Shown: piece after piece, positions 1 to 9,449 of the stretch | How positions within the stretch are numbered: the first letter of the stretch is position 1 | Layout of the letters: every line of letters starts with the position of its first letter | Assembly (NCBI RefSeq): GCF_000165465.1 | Contig: NC_017455.1 | Coordinates: 1,240,001 to 1,304,000 of the forward strand | Direction of reading: 5' to 3' | DNA length: 64,000 bases | Source: Halanaerobium praevalens DSM 2228 | GTDB lineage: Bacteria; Bacillota; Halanaerobiia; Halanaerobiales; Halanaerobiaceae | Translations under genes and position numbers: made by a program | The notes under the pieces: generated by a model | Database searches by the model: none | The model's input: the letters and a program-made list of their open reading frames with translations, nothing else | What the model was told of the DNA's origin: nothing

Positions 1-961
1 GATCTATTTTAGCATAAAAACAATTATCTTTAAGTTGATTAATTAACTTTTCTCGCTGACAAAACTCTTCTTTAGTTAACTCTCCTTTTAATTTTAAACG
101 CAATACTTTTTTAGAAACAGCTTGAGCCATTATTTTTTCAACTAAATTTTCTAATTCTAGAAGTGAATCTATTTTTACTTCTAAATCAGAAAAGTGATAA
201 TTACCTGTTTTTATTCTTTCAGCTTTAACTTCTTTATTTGCTTGTAGTTCTAGATACCAAGCATAACCAGGATGTTTACAATCCATACCATCTGGCTCTG
301 GAGTTCCATTATTAAATATTTTTTGATTAATAACTTTATCTTGTTGGGGATAAGTTAAATGAGAATGGCCTAATAAACAGAGATCCATTTCCAAATTTAG
401 AAGTTCTGCTTTGGTCATTTTAAAATAATTATCTCTTAAATCAGGTGAAAAACCAGCTAGAGCTCCATGGGCTAATAATAAATGATAGTTAGCAGCTGCT
501 TTTTCCTTTAAATTTTTAATCCAAGTTAAGTTATTTTCCGAAGAAAGTTTAGAAGCACAAGGAGCAGGATAAATGGCGGCAGAAATACCAAAATCATGAA
601 GTAAATAAACTTTTGGTTCAGCTAAAATTAACATCCGACCTTTAATATTTTCTTTAAAATACTGCCATAATTTAGTCATCTCATCTTTATAATCATGATT
701 TCCAGGTAAAATTAAGATTGCATCTCCAGCAAAGCTATCTAGAATATTAATTGTCTTTTTGATATTTTCTTCTTTAATATTTAATTTGTCAAACAAATCA
801 CCAGCTACAACTAATAAGTTAGTATTTCTTTTATTAGCCTCTATAATTACATTTTCTAAAGCAAGATAACGAGCGTTTTCCAATTTTTTACTAATTTGAG
901 GATATTGATTAAACTTCATCCCTAAATGAATATCCCCTGTATGCATAATTTTTAAAGTCAT
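1..961 (-). CDS. SbcD/YhaO-like metallophosphoesterase (3' end outside window)
   Basis: Reading the minus strand from ATG at 961 gives an open frame to the window edge, so the C-terminus is missing. The protein shows the calcineurin-like phosphoesterase motifs in order: HTGDIHLG at the N-terminus, VAGDLFDK, LPGNHD, and LLGHSH further on. These bind two metal ions in Mre11/SbcD DNA repair nucleases. A GGAGG Shine-Dalgarno sits just upstream of the ATG. An SbcC-like ATPase partner may lie outside the window; it is not seen here. A role in DNA double-strand-end processing is inferred from the family; a general phosphodiesterase cannot be excluded. Confidence 0.85.
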   Translation of the reverse strand, partial: MTLKIMHTGDIHLGMKFNQYPQISKKLENARYLALENVIIEANKRNTNLLVVAGDLFDKLNIKEENIKKTINILDSFAGDAILILPGNHDYKDEMTKLWQYFKENIKGRMLILAEPKVYLLHDFGISAAIYPAPCASKLSSENNLTWIKNLKEKAAANYHLLLAHGALAGFSPDLRDNYFKMTKAELLNLEMDLCLLGHSHLTYPQQDKVINQKIFNNGTPEPDGMDCKHPGYAWYLELQANKEVKAERIKTGNYHFSDLEVKIDSLLELENLVEKIMAQAVSKKVLRLKLKGELTKEEFCQREKLINQLKDNCFYAKID

Positions 962-1012
962 TACTTCCTCCTTCTAAACTAAGAAATTTAAGCTTATCTA
1001 ATTTTTAAATTG

Positions 1013-1059
1013 TTGATGCTCCTTGGGCCAAGCCGCTCAGGTTTTCTAGTGCCTAACTT
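1013..1059 (-). mobile_element. solo right end of an IS200/IS605-type element
   Basis: On the minus strand this short stretch ends in an imperfect hairpin (1021-1041) followed by GAGCATCAA. It closely resembles the right end beside the tnpB fragment near 21.66 kb, which has a hairpin at 21667-21687 followed by GAGCGTCAA. A GCCTA box upstream of the hairpin is also shared. No tnpA or tnpB remains here, so this is a scar or solo end lying just past the stop codon of the 1060-2199 gene. It might also serve as a weak terminator. Confidence 0.5.
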
Positions 1060-2199
1060 CTATAACTCTAGTTCTTCTTTAAAATTATCACATTTAAGAT
1101 TATTACAACGAGCTGCTTTTACTTTATAAACAGCAGTTTTTTTAGAATAATCTAAATCATAATCTAATCTTTGTCCACATTTTTTACAATTAAGCTGATT
1201 TCTAAGCTGATTAAGATAGTTGACATGCTGGCTTAAAGCATTCATATATTCTTTAGTAGAATTAATTTTATTATCTGCAAATAAATTTAAATCTTCAAAA
1301 TTTATTTTGATAGAATAATGTTTAAAAATTTCGACTAAAGAATATTCTATTAGTTTTAAATTTTCCTTTATCTCTTCTTTTCTCGAATCAACTGCTGGAA
1401 TCACAGGCTTTAATTCTAATTTTTTATTTTTTTCTAATGCTTGTTTAGTTAACTCATCAATTAATTGATAATGGAATTTTTCAAATAAATTATTAATACT
1501 TGCTTGTGATTCACCAACTTTTTCTTGAATAAGATTAAATAATATTCGATTAAAAACTGGGTTTTTACGTGTTTTTAAATAATATAAATAATTTTGAAAC
1601 TTCAACTCACCTTTATTGACTAAATTATTTATTTTATCTTTAATTAAAGTTGGGATTTGCGGCCAATAATTAACTATTTCTTGGTCTATAATTTCTATTT
1701 TATTATCTGCAAGCTGCATGAGTTTTTTATAATAACTATTTTCAGGATAAGAGTTAACTGGCTTTAAATCCCAATATTTTAGGATTAACTCTGCAGTTAA
1801 ATCTTGATCTATATTTTCATTTTCCCAAAAATCAGAAGCAGCTAAAATATCATTTTTTAAAAGTTCAATAATTGCAAGATCTATTTCTTGATCATTAATT
1901 TTAATTTTAATCAAAGAATTAATAAAACTTTTGAGACTAGATAAATCATAGGCATAATCAAAATTAGATATATACATTTTCTTATTAATTAATTTCCACT
2001 CATCTTTTTCTGCTAAAAAATTAAGTTTTAAAGTTTGAGCTACTTGAGCTTTAATTAAATTTTGAACATCAGGATTTTGATCTTCTAATTGTTGATCTAC
2101 CTTGATTTTTAAATTTTCTTTTTCAATTTTATTTTTGACAATTAATATTTTTTTAGTTTCATTATCATTTTTTAAAGTACAGAGCATTGCTTTATTCAT
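1060..2199 (-). CDS. hypothetical protein with C-terminal zinc ribbon
   Basis: 379 residues, rich in Asn, Lys, Ile and Leu, mostly predicted helical, with no membrane segment. The last ~50 residues carry CKKCGQ and, after a spacer, CNNLKC, which fits one four-cysteine zinc ribbon. I do not recognise the N-terminal part. It lies 52 bases downstream of an HhH-GPD-like gene and upstream of the SbcD-like nuclease, all on the minus strand. A nucleic-acid-related role is therefore plausible, but only by context. Confidence 0.7.
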   Translation of the reverse strand: MNKAMLCTLKNDNETKKILIVKNKIEKENLKIKVDQQLEDQNPDVQNLIKAQVAQTLKLNFLAEKDEWKLINKKMYISNFDYAYDLSSLKSFINSLIKIKINDQEIDLAIIELLKNDILAASDFWENENIDQDLTAELILKYWDLKPVNSYPENSYYKKLMQLADNKIEIIDQEIVNYWPQIPTLIKDKINNLVNKGELKFQNYLYYLKTRKNPVFNRILFNLIQEKVGESQASINNLFEKFHYQLIDELTKQALEKNKKLELKPVIPAVDSRKEEIKENLKLIEYSLVEIFKHYSIKINFEDLNLFADNKINSTKEYMNALSQHVNYLNQLRNQLNCKKCGQRLDYDLDYSKKTAVYKVKAARCNNLKCDNFKEELEL

Positions 2200-2251
2200 A
2201 TAATCTCTCCCATTTTAAGATCTTTAGTATTTCAATTTCTAATTATAATTT

Positions 2252-2782
2252 TTAACTGTGTAAATTACCTTCTCTATTTAAGACATCATAGGCAAACAAA
2301 GCATATCCAATTTGACTTGGACTAAAATTAGTTTGAGCTGCCATTTTTCTAACTATTTTGATTATTTCAAAATAATCATCTGCTTTAAAACTTTCTTTTT
2401 CCTGCTCAAAATAATTAAGTTGATAAAGAGTAGCCCAAACTCTAGTATCAATGACACAATGTTTTTGAGGATCTAAAGCAGTTAAAATGGCCGAAGCAGT
2501 TGGAATTCCAACCCCCATCAAACTTGTATATAAAGCTAATTTGCAAAATATATCTTCTAATTTATAAGCTGCTTTTGTAACTTTTTTAACTCTATTAATT
2601 GGATTTCTTTTAACATGATATGAGCTGCGAGTAGAATTTAAATGAGCTAATTGATAAAGTTCTGCTCGAGTTAAATAGCTTTGAGCATGATATTTTTTTC
2701 CAATTTGCTTTAATTTTTTTGGATAAAGTCCAGTTGTCTGATCATATTTTTTTAAATATTTTTTAAAGTCAATTACTTCTAT
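2252..2782 (-). CDS. HhH-GPD-like DNA-binding/glycosylase-fold protein, apparent ATA start
   Basis: The open frame extends well upstream of the first ATG (2521). In the extended frame I read about 176 residues. They include a helix-hairpin-helix segment GVGIPTASAIL followed by VIDTRVWATLY, typical of HhH-GPD relatives where an Asp follows the hairpin. Starting at the ATG would delete over half the protein. The only well-placed ribosome-binding site is GGAGAGG, seven bases before an ATA codon at 2782. No ATG, GTG or TTG occurs in frame before the residue just preceding the internal Met. It is either a rare ATA start or a gene that lost its start codon. Family function (base excision) is inferred only. 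Confidence 0.65.
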   Translation of the reverse strand: MEVIDFKKYLKKYDQTTGLYPKKLKQIGKKYHAQSYLTRAELYQLAHLNSTRSSYHVKRNPINRVKKVTKAAYKLEDIFCKLALYTSLMGVGIPTASAILTALDPQKHCVIDTRVWATLYQLNYFEQEKESFKADDYFEIIKIVRKMAAQTNFSPSQIGYALFAYDVLNREGNLHS

Positions 2783-2967
2783 TTTAAATCCTCTCCTATC
2801 TTAGTTTCAGTTTTTATTAATTAATTTATTTAATTATACCATAAATTGTCTTTTAATAAAAAAATAATCAGAGCCTAAATTATTATTTTATTAAAAATTT
2901 TTTGACTTTAGCAATTAAAATTTGATATTCTTAGATTAATAATTAAGATTTAAAAGGAGCTGTTAAA

Positions 2968-3345
2968 ATGAATTTAAAAGAAAAAACTATGCAGTTGAAA
3001 AATTGGGCTGTTGTTGGTGCCACAAATAAAAAAAATAAATTTGGTTATTTAATACCTTTAAGACTCAAAGAAAATGATTATCAAGTTTATCCTGTTAATC
3101 CCAAATTAGAAGAAGTTGCTGGACTTAAATGCTATTCTAGTTTAAACTCCATTAAAAGCAAAATTGATGTTGTTGATTTAGTAGTTAATCCTGAAATTGG
3201 AATTAAAGTTATGGAAGAAATAAAGCAGCTAGATATTAAATATGTCTGGCTCCAGCCAGGGGCTAGAAGTGATCAAATAAAAGAATATGCTAAAAAACAT
3301 CAGATTGAGATAATAGAATCCTGTATTTATGCCAGCCTTAGTTAA
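2968..3345 (+). CDS. CoA-binding domain protein (YccU-like)
   Basis: 125 residues forming one Rossmann-type CoA-binding domain: the N-terminal WAVVGATNKKNKFGY loop would contact the nucleotide, and VYPVNPKLEEVAG is the usual second-strand signature. Length matches the stand-alone YccU/CoA_binding_2 family (about 120-145 residues). Molecular function in this family is poorly defined. The ATG is preceded by AAAGGAG. It is a single-gene unit facing the amylase gene, with a shared terminator between them. Confidence 0.85.
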   Translation: MNLKEKTMQLKNWAVVGATNKKNKFGYLIPLRLKENDYQVYPVNPKLEEVAGLKCYSSLNSIKSKIDVVDLVVNPEIGIKVMEEIKQLDIKYVWLQPGARSDQIKEYAKKHQIEIIESCIYASLS

Positions 3346-3396
3346 TTAGAAATAAATTAGCTTTAGATCTTTAAGTTTATTTTAATTGAACAAAGA

Positions 3397-3432
3397 AAAC
3401 TCCATCTAAATTAATAATTTAGGTGGAGTTTT
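3397..3432. terminator. bidirectional rho-independent terminator
   Basis: A 17-bp stem (AAAACTCCATCTAAATT pairing with its near-complement, one G-T pair) with a 2-3 base loop. Its A-rich left foot and T-rich right foot let it serve the plus-strand CoA-binding gene and the convergent minus-strand amylase gene. Confidence 0.85.
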
Positions 3433-3459
3433 AATTTGAATTTAAATCAATTATCCCGC

Positions 3460-5247
3460 TTAAAGTTTATAAATAACTCTTCCTTGAGCTGGTACTTTAA
3501 TAGTAATATAATAATATTCTGGATTTAATTCTTGAACTTCGCTTTCACATTCAATTTGAGCTTCTACAGAAGAATAAATACATTTAAAATAATCACCTGG
3601 TTTGTGTAAATCACTATCAACCATTACCTTAACTTCCAACTCTTTTTCCAAATTACAATTAATAGCTAACAAATATTCTTCCCTGTTAAATAATCTAGAC
3701 CAACCAACTACTTCTAGACAATTATCCTGCTCACAATTAGCTAATTCAAAAGATTTTTCTGTTAAAATTACTTCTCTTGCATATTGTCTTCCCATTTGTA
3801 ATCCTAATTCTTGATTTCTAATTGAAATTAAATTTTTAACTTCTTGATAAATATCATTTTCTTGATCAAAAAAACTTCTATTTTGAGTTCTAAAAGCTCC
3901 ATACTTGCCACCAAACATAGCTTCTCTAATATATTTTTCAGCCTCTCCTTCTCCATCAAATCCTTGCTCTGTTCCATAATAAATACAGGGAATACCAGCT
4001 GAAAAAAGATTTAAAAAGAGGGCGTTTTTTAATAAAGGAGCTTTTTCTCGATCAGCAGCAAATCTTGCTTTATAATTTTGTCTATAAATCATGTCATGAT
4101 CATTAAACATTGTTATAATATTGCTCTGATACCACTGATTTTCAAATTGACCTAATAATTTAGAATTAGTAAAAATAGAAAAATAATCTTCAGATTTTTG
4201 ATAACCTTTAGCAACATTTTCTAAATTTAAAGGAATACTATTAATTCCCAAAGCAGCATCAAGTCCAGTCTGTTCCATTAAATTTTTAGCAAACTCTAAA
4301 CCACCAGCGATTTCGCCAATTAAACCAAAGTTCTTTTTTCCTATTGAATAAGCAAACTCATGGATTTCAACTGCAAAATATTTAGTTGCTCCTGGAAACA
4401 TATGCTTAACTGTATCAATTCTAAAAGCATCTAAATCAGCATAAGCTATCCAGTATTTATAACATTCAGTTAAAATTTCTAGAGCTCGTGAAGGTTTAAA
4501 ATATTCTAAACTTCCCCAACCAGTATGGATATTTTTTAAAGAAAAAAAATCACCTTCAATATATTCAGGATAATTATCCCAATTATTTATATAGCCTTTA
4601 CGGCTAAAGGTATCTAAATTAAAAATTTCTTGAGGCCAAATTCCCCCATCAGGCCAAGCAGCATCATAATCAGGATTTAGAGGATCAATAGTTGCTTCTT
4701 TATTTTGATCATAAAAACCTTTAACAGGATGTTCACGCGAATTATATGGTTCTGCTTTTTCATAAGCAAAAACATCACCTGTATGATTTAAAATTATATC
4801 CAAAATAACATAAATTCCTCTAGCATGAGCAGCATCAACTAAATCTCTCAAATCTTCTTTAGTTCCAAAATGAGGATCAATTTCTAAAAAATTTTGAATT
4901 CCATAACCATGATAAGAGGTAGAATATTTAGGCTGTTTTAAAACTGGACTTAACCAAATACCTGTAATTCCCATTTCTTTAAGATAATCAAGTTTTTTTA
5001 TGACTCCTCTTAAATTACCACCATTCCACTGATAGCTATTTTTTAACCATTCTTCTTTAGTCTCCTCTTTATCTAAAGCATTTTCATAATCTGCTTCTGG
5101 GTTATAAATTGGATAATCAGCATCAATATCATTAAAGCGGTCTACAAGTAAAAAATATAAAATTTGTTCTTCTAAACATTCAGGTGACTTTGTATATTCC
5201 CTATTTTTAACTAATTCCTTTAGATCGAAATCTTTATAACTTCTCAT
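3460..5247 (-). CDS. GH13 alpha-amylase family glycoside hydrolase
   Basis: 595 residues without a signal peptide, so probably cytoplasmic. The four GH13 regions are visible: DIILNH (~150-155), AFRID with the nucleophile Asp at ~278, GEIAGG with the acid/base Glu at ~312, and NDHD at ~382-385. The C-terminal ~100 residues are a beta domain. It likely hydrolyses or transfers alpha-1,4-glucans or maltodextrins; the exact specificity is not readable. A GAGGGGACT ribosome-binding site precedes the ATG. It is monocistronic, sharing a terminator with the convergent gene to its left. Confidence 0.9.
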   Translation of the reverse strand: MRSYKDFDLKELVKNREYTKSPECLEEQILYFLLVDRFNDIDADYPIYNPEADYENALDKEETKEEWLKNSYQWNGGNLRGVIKKLDYLKEMGITGIWLSPVLKQPKYSTSYHGYGIQNFLEIDPHFGTKEDLRDLVDAAHARGIYVILDIILNHTGDVFAYEKAEPYNSREHPVKGFYDQNKEATIDPLNPDYDAAWPDGGIWPQEIFNLDTFSRKGYINNWDNYPEYIEGDFFSLKNIHTGWGSLEYFKPSRALEILTECYKYWIAYADLDAFRIDTVKHMFPGATKYFAVEIHEFAYSIGKKNFGLIGEIAGGLEFAKNLMEQTGLDAALGINSIPLNLENVAKGYQKSEDYFSIFTNSKLLGQFENQWYQSNIITMFNDHDMIYRQNYKARFAADREKAPLLKNALFLNLFSAGIPCIYYGTEQGFDGEGEAEKYIREAMFGGKYGAFRTQNRSFFDQENDIYQEVKNLISIRNQELGLQMGRQYAREVILTEKSFELANCEQDNCLEVVGWSRLFNREEYLLAINCNLEKELEVKVMVDSDLHKPGDYFKCIYSSVEAQIECESEVQELNPEYYYITIKVPAQGRVIYKL

Positions 5248-5461
5248 TTTTTAGTCCCCTCTAATTTAGATTTTAAAAATAATCTATAATTTAAAATAAC
5301 TTCAAACCCTGTTAATAGAATTCTCTACTAATTAGCTGATTCCTGCAATTAAGTTTAAAACAAATTATAAAAATTTATAGCTTAAATTATAATTTCAAAC
5401 TAAAAATAAAGGATTTAAATTATAATTCTGCAATTGTTTAATATAAGGAGAGGTGAAAAAA

Positions 5462-6712
5462 TTGTCACATCAAACAGCAAAATCAGCATATAAAAATCTA
5501 GCCGAAAGAATAAATCAATTCCCACAAGGTGCTCCACCTTCAGAGACTTTGTACAAAATTCTAGCAATACTTTTTAGTGAAAAAGAAGCAAAAATAGTTG
5601 CCAAATTACCAATAAAACCATTTACAGTTAAAAGGGCAGCTCAAATTTTAAAAATGGAAAAACTAAAAGTAGAAAAAATTCTAGATAGATTAGCTGAAAG
5701 AGCAATACTTTTAGATTCTCAAGACCAAGGGGTTAAAAAATATATATTACCTCCACCAATGGCTGGTTTTTTTGAATTTTCATTAATGAGAACTCGCAAT
5801 GATATTAATCAAGAATTATTAGCTGAATTATATTATCAATATTTAAATGTAGAAGAAGATTTTATTAAAGAATTATTTTTTGCAACTAAAACTAAACTAG
5901 GTCGAGTTTACGTCAATGAAGAAGTGCTTTCTAAAGATAATTTAGTCCATATTTTAGATTATGAAAAAGCAAGCCATATTATTAAAACTGCTGAGCATAT
6001 TGGAATAAGCACCTGTTATTGTCGTCATAAAATGCATCACTTAGATCAAGCCTGTGCTGCTCCACTTGATATTTGTATGACTTTTAATAATACTGCTGAC
6101 TCCTTAATTAGACATGACCATGCGCGTCGGGTTGAAAGCTCAGAATGTTTAGAACTTTTAGCCCAAGCTTATGAATCTGGCCTTGTTCAATGTGGAGAAA
6201 ATGTACGTGAGAAACCGACCTTTATTTGTAATTGTTGTGGTTGTTGTTGTGAAGCCTTACTGGCAGCCAAAAAATTTGGTAATTTACATCCTGTAGAAAC
6301 CACCAATTATTTACCTCAGCTGAATTATGAAAGCTGTATTAACTGCGATAAATGTCTAGATGCTTGTCCAATTGATGCAATTACAAAAAATAATAATCAA
6401 ATAAAAATTGATCAAGATATTTGTTTAGGCTGTGGAGTCTGTGTTCGAAGCTGTCCCACTAAAGCTTTAAGTCTTCAGCGCCGCCAGCAAGAAATCATCA
6501 CACCTGTTAACTCTATTCATCGAGCCGTTTTAATGGCAATTGAAAAAGGTAAATTAGCTAATTTAATTTTTGAAAACCAAGCTTTTGCCAGTCATCGTGC
6601 CATGGCTGCTATAGTTTCAGCAATTTTAAAGTTACCTCCAATCAAACAAATAATGGCTACTAAACAGATGAAATCTAGATATTTAGAAAAAATTATTTCA
6701 AAAATAAACTAA
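5462..6712 (+). CDS. 4Fe-4S dicluster protein with N-terminal winged-helix-like region
   Basis: About 416 residues. Residues ~1-100 look like a winged-helix segment. Then come a CYCRHKMHH segment, an unusual Cys cluster CNCCGCCC, and two classical ferredoxin clusters, CINCDKCLDACP and CLGCGVCVRSCP. The C-terminal ~80 residues are basic and helical. It is probably a cytoplasmic electron-transfer protein of unknown partner. Start choice: a GTG at 5453 overlaps the ribosome-binding site, whereas TTG at 5462 sits about five bases after AGGTGA, so I prefer TTG. Confidence 0.8.
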   Translation: MSHQTAKSAYKNLAERINQFPQGAPPSETLYKILAILFSEKEAKIVAKLPIKPFTVKRAAQILKMEKLKVEKILDRLAERAILLDSQDQGVKKYILPPPMAGFFEFSLMRTRNDINQELLAELYYQYLNVEEDFIKELFFATKTKLGRVYVNEEVLSKDNLVHILDYEKASHIIKTAEHIGISTCYCRHKMHHLDQACAAPLDICMTFNNTADSLIRHDHARRVESSECLELLAQAYESGLVQCGENVREKPTFICNCCGCCCEALLAAKKFGNLHPVETTNYLPQLNYESCINCDKCLDACPIDAITKNNNQIKIDQDICLGCGVCVRSCPTKALSLQRRQQEIITPVNSIHRAVLMAIEKGKLANLIFENQAFASHRAMAAIVSAILKLPPIKQIMATKQMKSRYLEKIISKIN

Positions 6713-6717
6713 TAATT

Positions 6718-8406
6718 CTAAAAATGAAGACTACCTTCATCTCTAACTGCTAAAGCAGCCTCATGGATTGATTCAGCACTAGTTGGATGTGCATGAATAG
6801 TTTCTATTATTTCTTCAACTTTTAATTTATTATTAATTGCCAAAGTTAACTCAGCAATTAAATCTGTAGCATGAGGACCAATAATTGAAGCTCCTAAAAC
6901 AAGGTCACTTTCTACAGCAGTAATTAACTTAACAAAGCCTCTTTTTTTAGCTAAAGTTAGAGCTTTAGAATTTGCTTTAATTGGGAATTTACCTACTTTA
7001 AAGTCTAAAGCTTGGGCTTTAGCTTCTTTTTCGCTTAAACCAACTACAGCAATTTCTGGTTCAGTAAAAATAGCTTTAGGGATAGCTTGATAGTCCATTT
7101 TAGCTTTTTGGCCTAAAATATTTTTAACAGCTACAATTCCCTGCTCAGAAGCAGCATGTGCTAATTGCGTTTTAGCAGTCATATCGCCAATAGCATAAAT
7201 ATTGTTAACTGTCGTTTGCATTTTTTGGTTAACTTTAATACCTAAGCCTGCTTTGCTCTTTTCTGTTTTAAGTCCAAGTGCTGCTAAATCTAGACCTCCA
7301 AAATCAGCTTTACGCCCTGCAGCCATTAAAACTTTATCTGCACTAATATATTTTTTCTCTCCTTCAGCTTCAAATTCCACTAAAGCTCTATTAGCTAAAG
7401 TTTTTTTAATTGATTTTGCTTCAGCTTTAGTTTGAATTTTTATGCCTGCTTCTAGAGCAGCTTCCGTTATTTCTGATATCAAATCTGGATCAAGAAAATT
7501 AAGTATTTCCGCTAAATATTCAATAACTGTTACTTTAACATCTAAACGAGCTAAAATAAAAGCAAATTCTAAACCAATCACTCCTCCTCCAATAATCACT
7601 ATTTCTTCTGGTAGCTCATTTAATTCTAATAAAGCTTTACTATCTAAAACAAGTGATTCTGCCTTTTTATCAACAATGGCTAATTTATTTGGTTTAGAAC
7701 CTGTTGCTAAAATAATATTTTCTGTTTTAATTGTAATTTCTTCTGCTGTTTGAACTACTTTAACAGTATTTTGATCTATTAGTTCTGCTTTACCTTTAAT
7801 AAACTCAACATTTTCTTTATCTAATAAACTTTTAATCCCCTGACTTAATTGTGCAACAATCTTATCTTTTCTACCAATAATTTCTTTCCAATCAAAACTT
7901 ATATTCTCAGCTTTACAACCAAATTCTGCTGCATTTTTGAGTTCATCATATACCTCAGCTGAACGGACTAAAGCTTTAGTTGGAACACAACCCCAATTTA
8001 AACAGGTTCCACCTAAACTATTTTTTTCAATTAAAGTGACTTGAGCACCATTTTTAGCTGCCTTTAAAGCTGCTACATAACCACCTGGGCCAGCCCCAAT
8101 TATCGCTAAATCTCTCTTTTTTTCTGTTTTATTTACTATAGCTGCTGTTGCCTTTTTAGATTTTTGAGCTTCAGCCTTGATTAAAAATAATTCTGTTCCA
8201 ACTTCAATTTCTGTTCCTGTTTCAACTAATACTTTTTCAATTTTTCCTGCAAACTCTGATTTTAAATTAATAGTATTTTTACTAGCTTCTAAAATCAAAA
8301 TTTCTTGACCTAATTCAATCTGATCTCCTGCTTCTACTTTAATCATAGTAATTTTTGCTTTTTCAATATTTTTTGGTAAATCATCAGCTTTTAATTTAAT
8401 TTTCAT
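6718..8406 (-). CDS. lpdA: dihydrolipoyl dehydrogenase with N-terminal lipoyl domain
   Basis: 562 residues, about 100 longer than plain E3. Residues 1-78 are a lipoyl domain with EASKNT, Lys43 being the expected lipoylated lysine. The FAD site GAGPGG is at ~104-109, the redox disulfide is C135/C140 in GGTCLNWGC, an NAD site GGGVIG follows, and the catalytic pair is His540/Glu545 in HPTSAE. It reoxidises protein-bound dihydrolipoamide with NAD+. No E1, E2 or glycine-cleavage genes are nearby, so the partner complex is elsewhere. A lipoate ligase lies ~12 kb away. Confidence 0.92.
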   Translation of the reverse strand: MKIKLKADDLPKNIEKAKITMIKVEAGDQIELGQEILILEASKNTINLKSEFAGKIEKVLVETGTEIEVGTELFLIKAEAQKSKKATAAIVNKTEKKRDLAIIGAGPGGYVAALKAAKNGAQVTLIEKNSLGGTCLNWGCVPTKALVRSAEVYDELKNAAEFGCKAENISFDWKEIIGRKDKIVAQLSQGIKSLLDKENVEFIKGKAELIDQNTVKVVQTAEEITIKTENIILATGSKPNKLAIVDKKAESLVLDSKALLELNELPEEIVIIGGGVIGLEFAFILARLDVKVTVIEYLAEILNFLDPDLISEITEAALEAGIKIQTKAEAKSIKKTLANRALVEFEAEGEKKYISADKVLMAAGRKADFGGLDLAALGLKTEKSKAGLGIKVNQKMQTTVNNIYAIGDMTAKTQLAHAASEQGIVAVKNILGQKAKMDYQAIPKAIFTEPEIAVVGLSEKEAKAQALDFKVGKFPIKANSKALTLAKKRGFVKLITAVESDLVLGASIIGPHATDLIAELTLAINNKLKVEEIIETIHAHPTSAESIHEAALAVRDEGSLHF

Positions 8407-8518
8407 TTTACTGCCTCCAATTTAAACATTAATTGAGAAATTAACTAATTATCTATTTATTTACATTATACTAAATAATGATTTAATTATCAATTATTTA
8501 AAAATTACTAAAATAAAT

Positions 8519-8544
8519 TAGCCGCTTCTTAAAAAGCGGCTAAT
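8519..8544 (-). terminator. terminator of the Tm-1/PEP-hydrolase operon
   Basis: GCCGCTT and AAGCGGC arms around a short A/T loop, flanked by TTA/TAA. It lies 25 bases downstream of the stop of the TIM-barrel gene. Confidence 0.75.
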
Positions 8545-8568
8545 AATCTAAGTTAAATAAAAGCTAAT

Positions 8569-9396
8569 TTAAATATTTATTTTTTTAAAGGCTTCAGTTT
8601 GTTTTTTAATTGCTGTTTCTGTAGGAAGTCTCTCAATACTTGAAGCACCAAAGAAACCAACTACATTTTTAGTATTTTCTAAGACATATTTAGCATCTTC
8701 AGGCATTGCAATTGGACCACCATGACAAATGACCATTAGTTCTGGATTAACACTTTTACCTGCATCAGCAATTTTTTGTACTTTTTCTGCACTTTCTTTT
8801 AAATCAAGAGCTGTTTCAGCTCCAATGCTGCCACTAGTAGTTAAACCCATATGAGCAACTAAAACATCTGCTCCAGCTTCTGCCATAGCTTTAGCATCGT
8901 CTTCATCAAAAACATAAGGAGCTGTAAACAAACCAAGCTTATGAGCTTTTCTAATCATTTCTACTTCTAAATCATAGCCCATCCCTGTTTCTTCTAGATT
9001 TTGTCTAAACACACCATCAATTAAACCAACAGTAGGAAAGTTCTGAACTCCAGAAAAGCCCATATCTTTTAGTTCTTTTAGAAAATTATCCATTAAACGA
9101 AAAGGATCTGTACCACAGACCCCAGCTAAAACTGGAGTTTCTTCGGCTACAGGTAAAACTTCAGCAGCCATTTCCTTGACTATTCCATTAGCATCTCCAT
9201 AAGGAAGTAAACCAGCAAGTGAGCCCCGACCCGCCATCCTATATCTACCAGAATTATAGATAATAATTAAGTCAACTCCACCTTGTTGAGCAAATTTAGC
9301 CGAAATACCAGTCCCCGCTCCAGCTCCAACTACACTTTTTCCTTTTTTAATTTCTTTTTCTAATTTGGCCTTAATTTCTGCACGAGTAAATCTCAT
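8569..9396 (-). CDS. PEP-hydrolase-like TIM-barrel protein
   Basis: 275 residues from the ATG at 9396, which has a perfect GGAGGAATAAG ribosome-binding site; upstream in-frame codons up to 9450 have none. The sequence is the 'phosphoenolpyruvate hydrolase family / TIM-barrel signal transduction' type: GAGAGTGISAK at the N-terminus, NFPTVGLIDG in the middle, LVAHMGLT and FFGASSIERLP towards the end. This family is related to PEP mutase-like barrels, but its substrate is unknown. It follows the Tm-1-like gene by 53 bases as an operon. Its domain recurs as the sensor part of the neighbouring activator. Confidence 0.85.
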   Translation of the reverse strand: MRFTRAEIKAKLEKEIKKGKSVVGAGAGTGISAKFAQQGGVDLIIIYNSGRYRMAGRGSLAGLLPYGDANGIVKEMAAEVLPVAEETPVLAGVCGTDPFRLMDNFLKELKDMGFSGVQNFPTVGLIDGVFRQNLEETGMGYDLEVEMIRKAHKLGLFTAPYVFDEDDAKAMAEAGADVLVAHMGLTTSGSIGAETALDLKESAEKVQKIADAGKSVNPELMVICHGGPIAMPEDAKYVLENTKNVVGFFGASSIERLPTETAIKKQTEAFKKINI

Positions 9397-9449
9397 AATC
9401 TTATTCCTCCTTTTTATATTTTCAATCATTATTAAATTATTATCATTCA

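Noticed and set aside
7202-7753. plus-strand ORFs opposite the lipoyl dehydrogenase
   Set aside because: The minus-strand gene has all catalytic motifs across this span.
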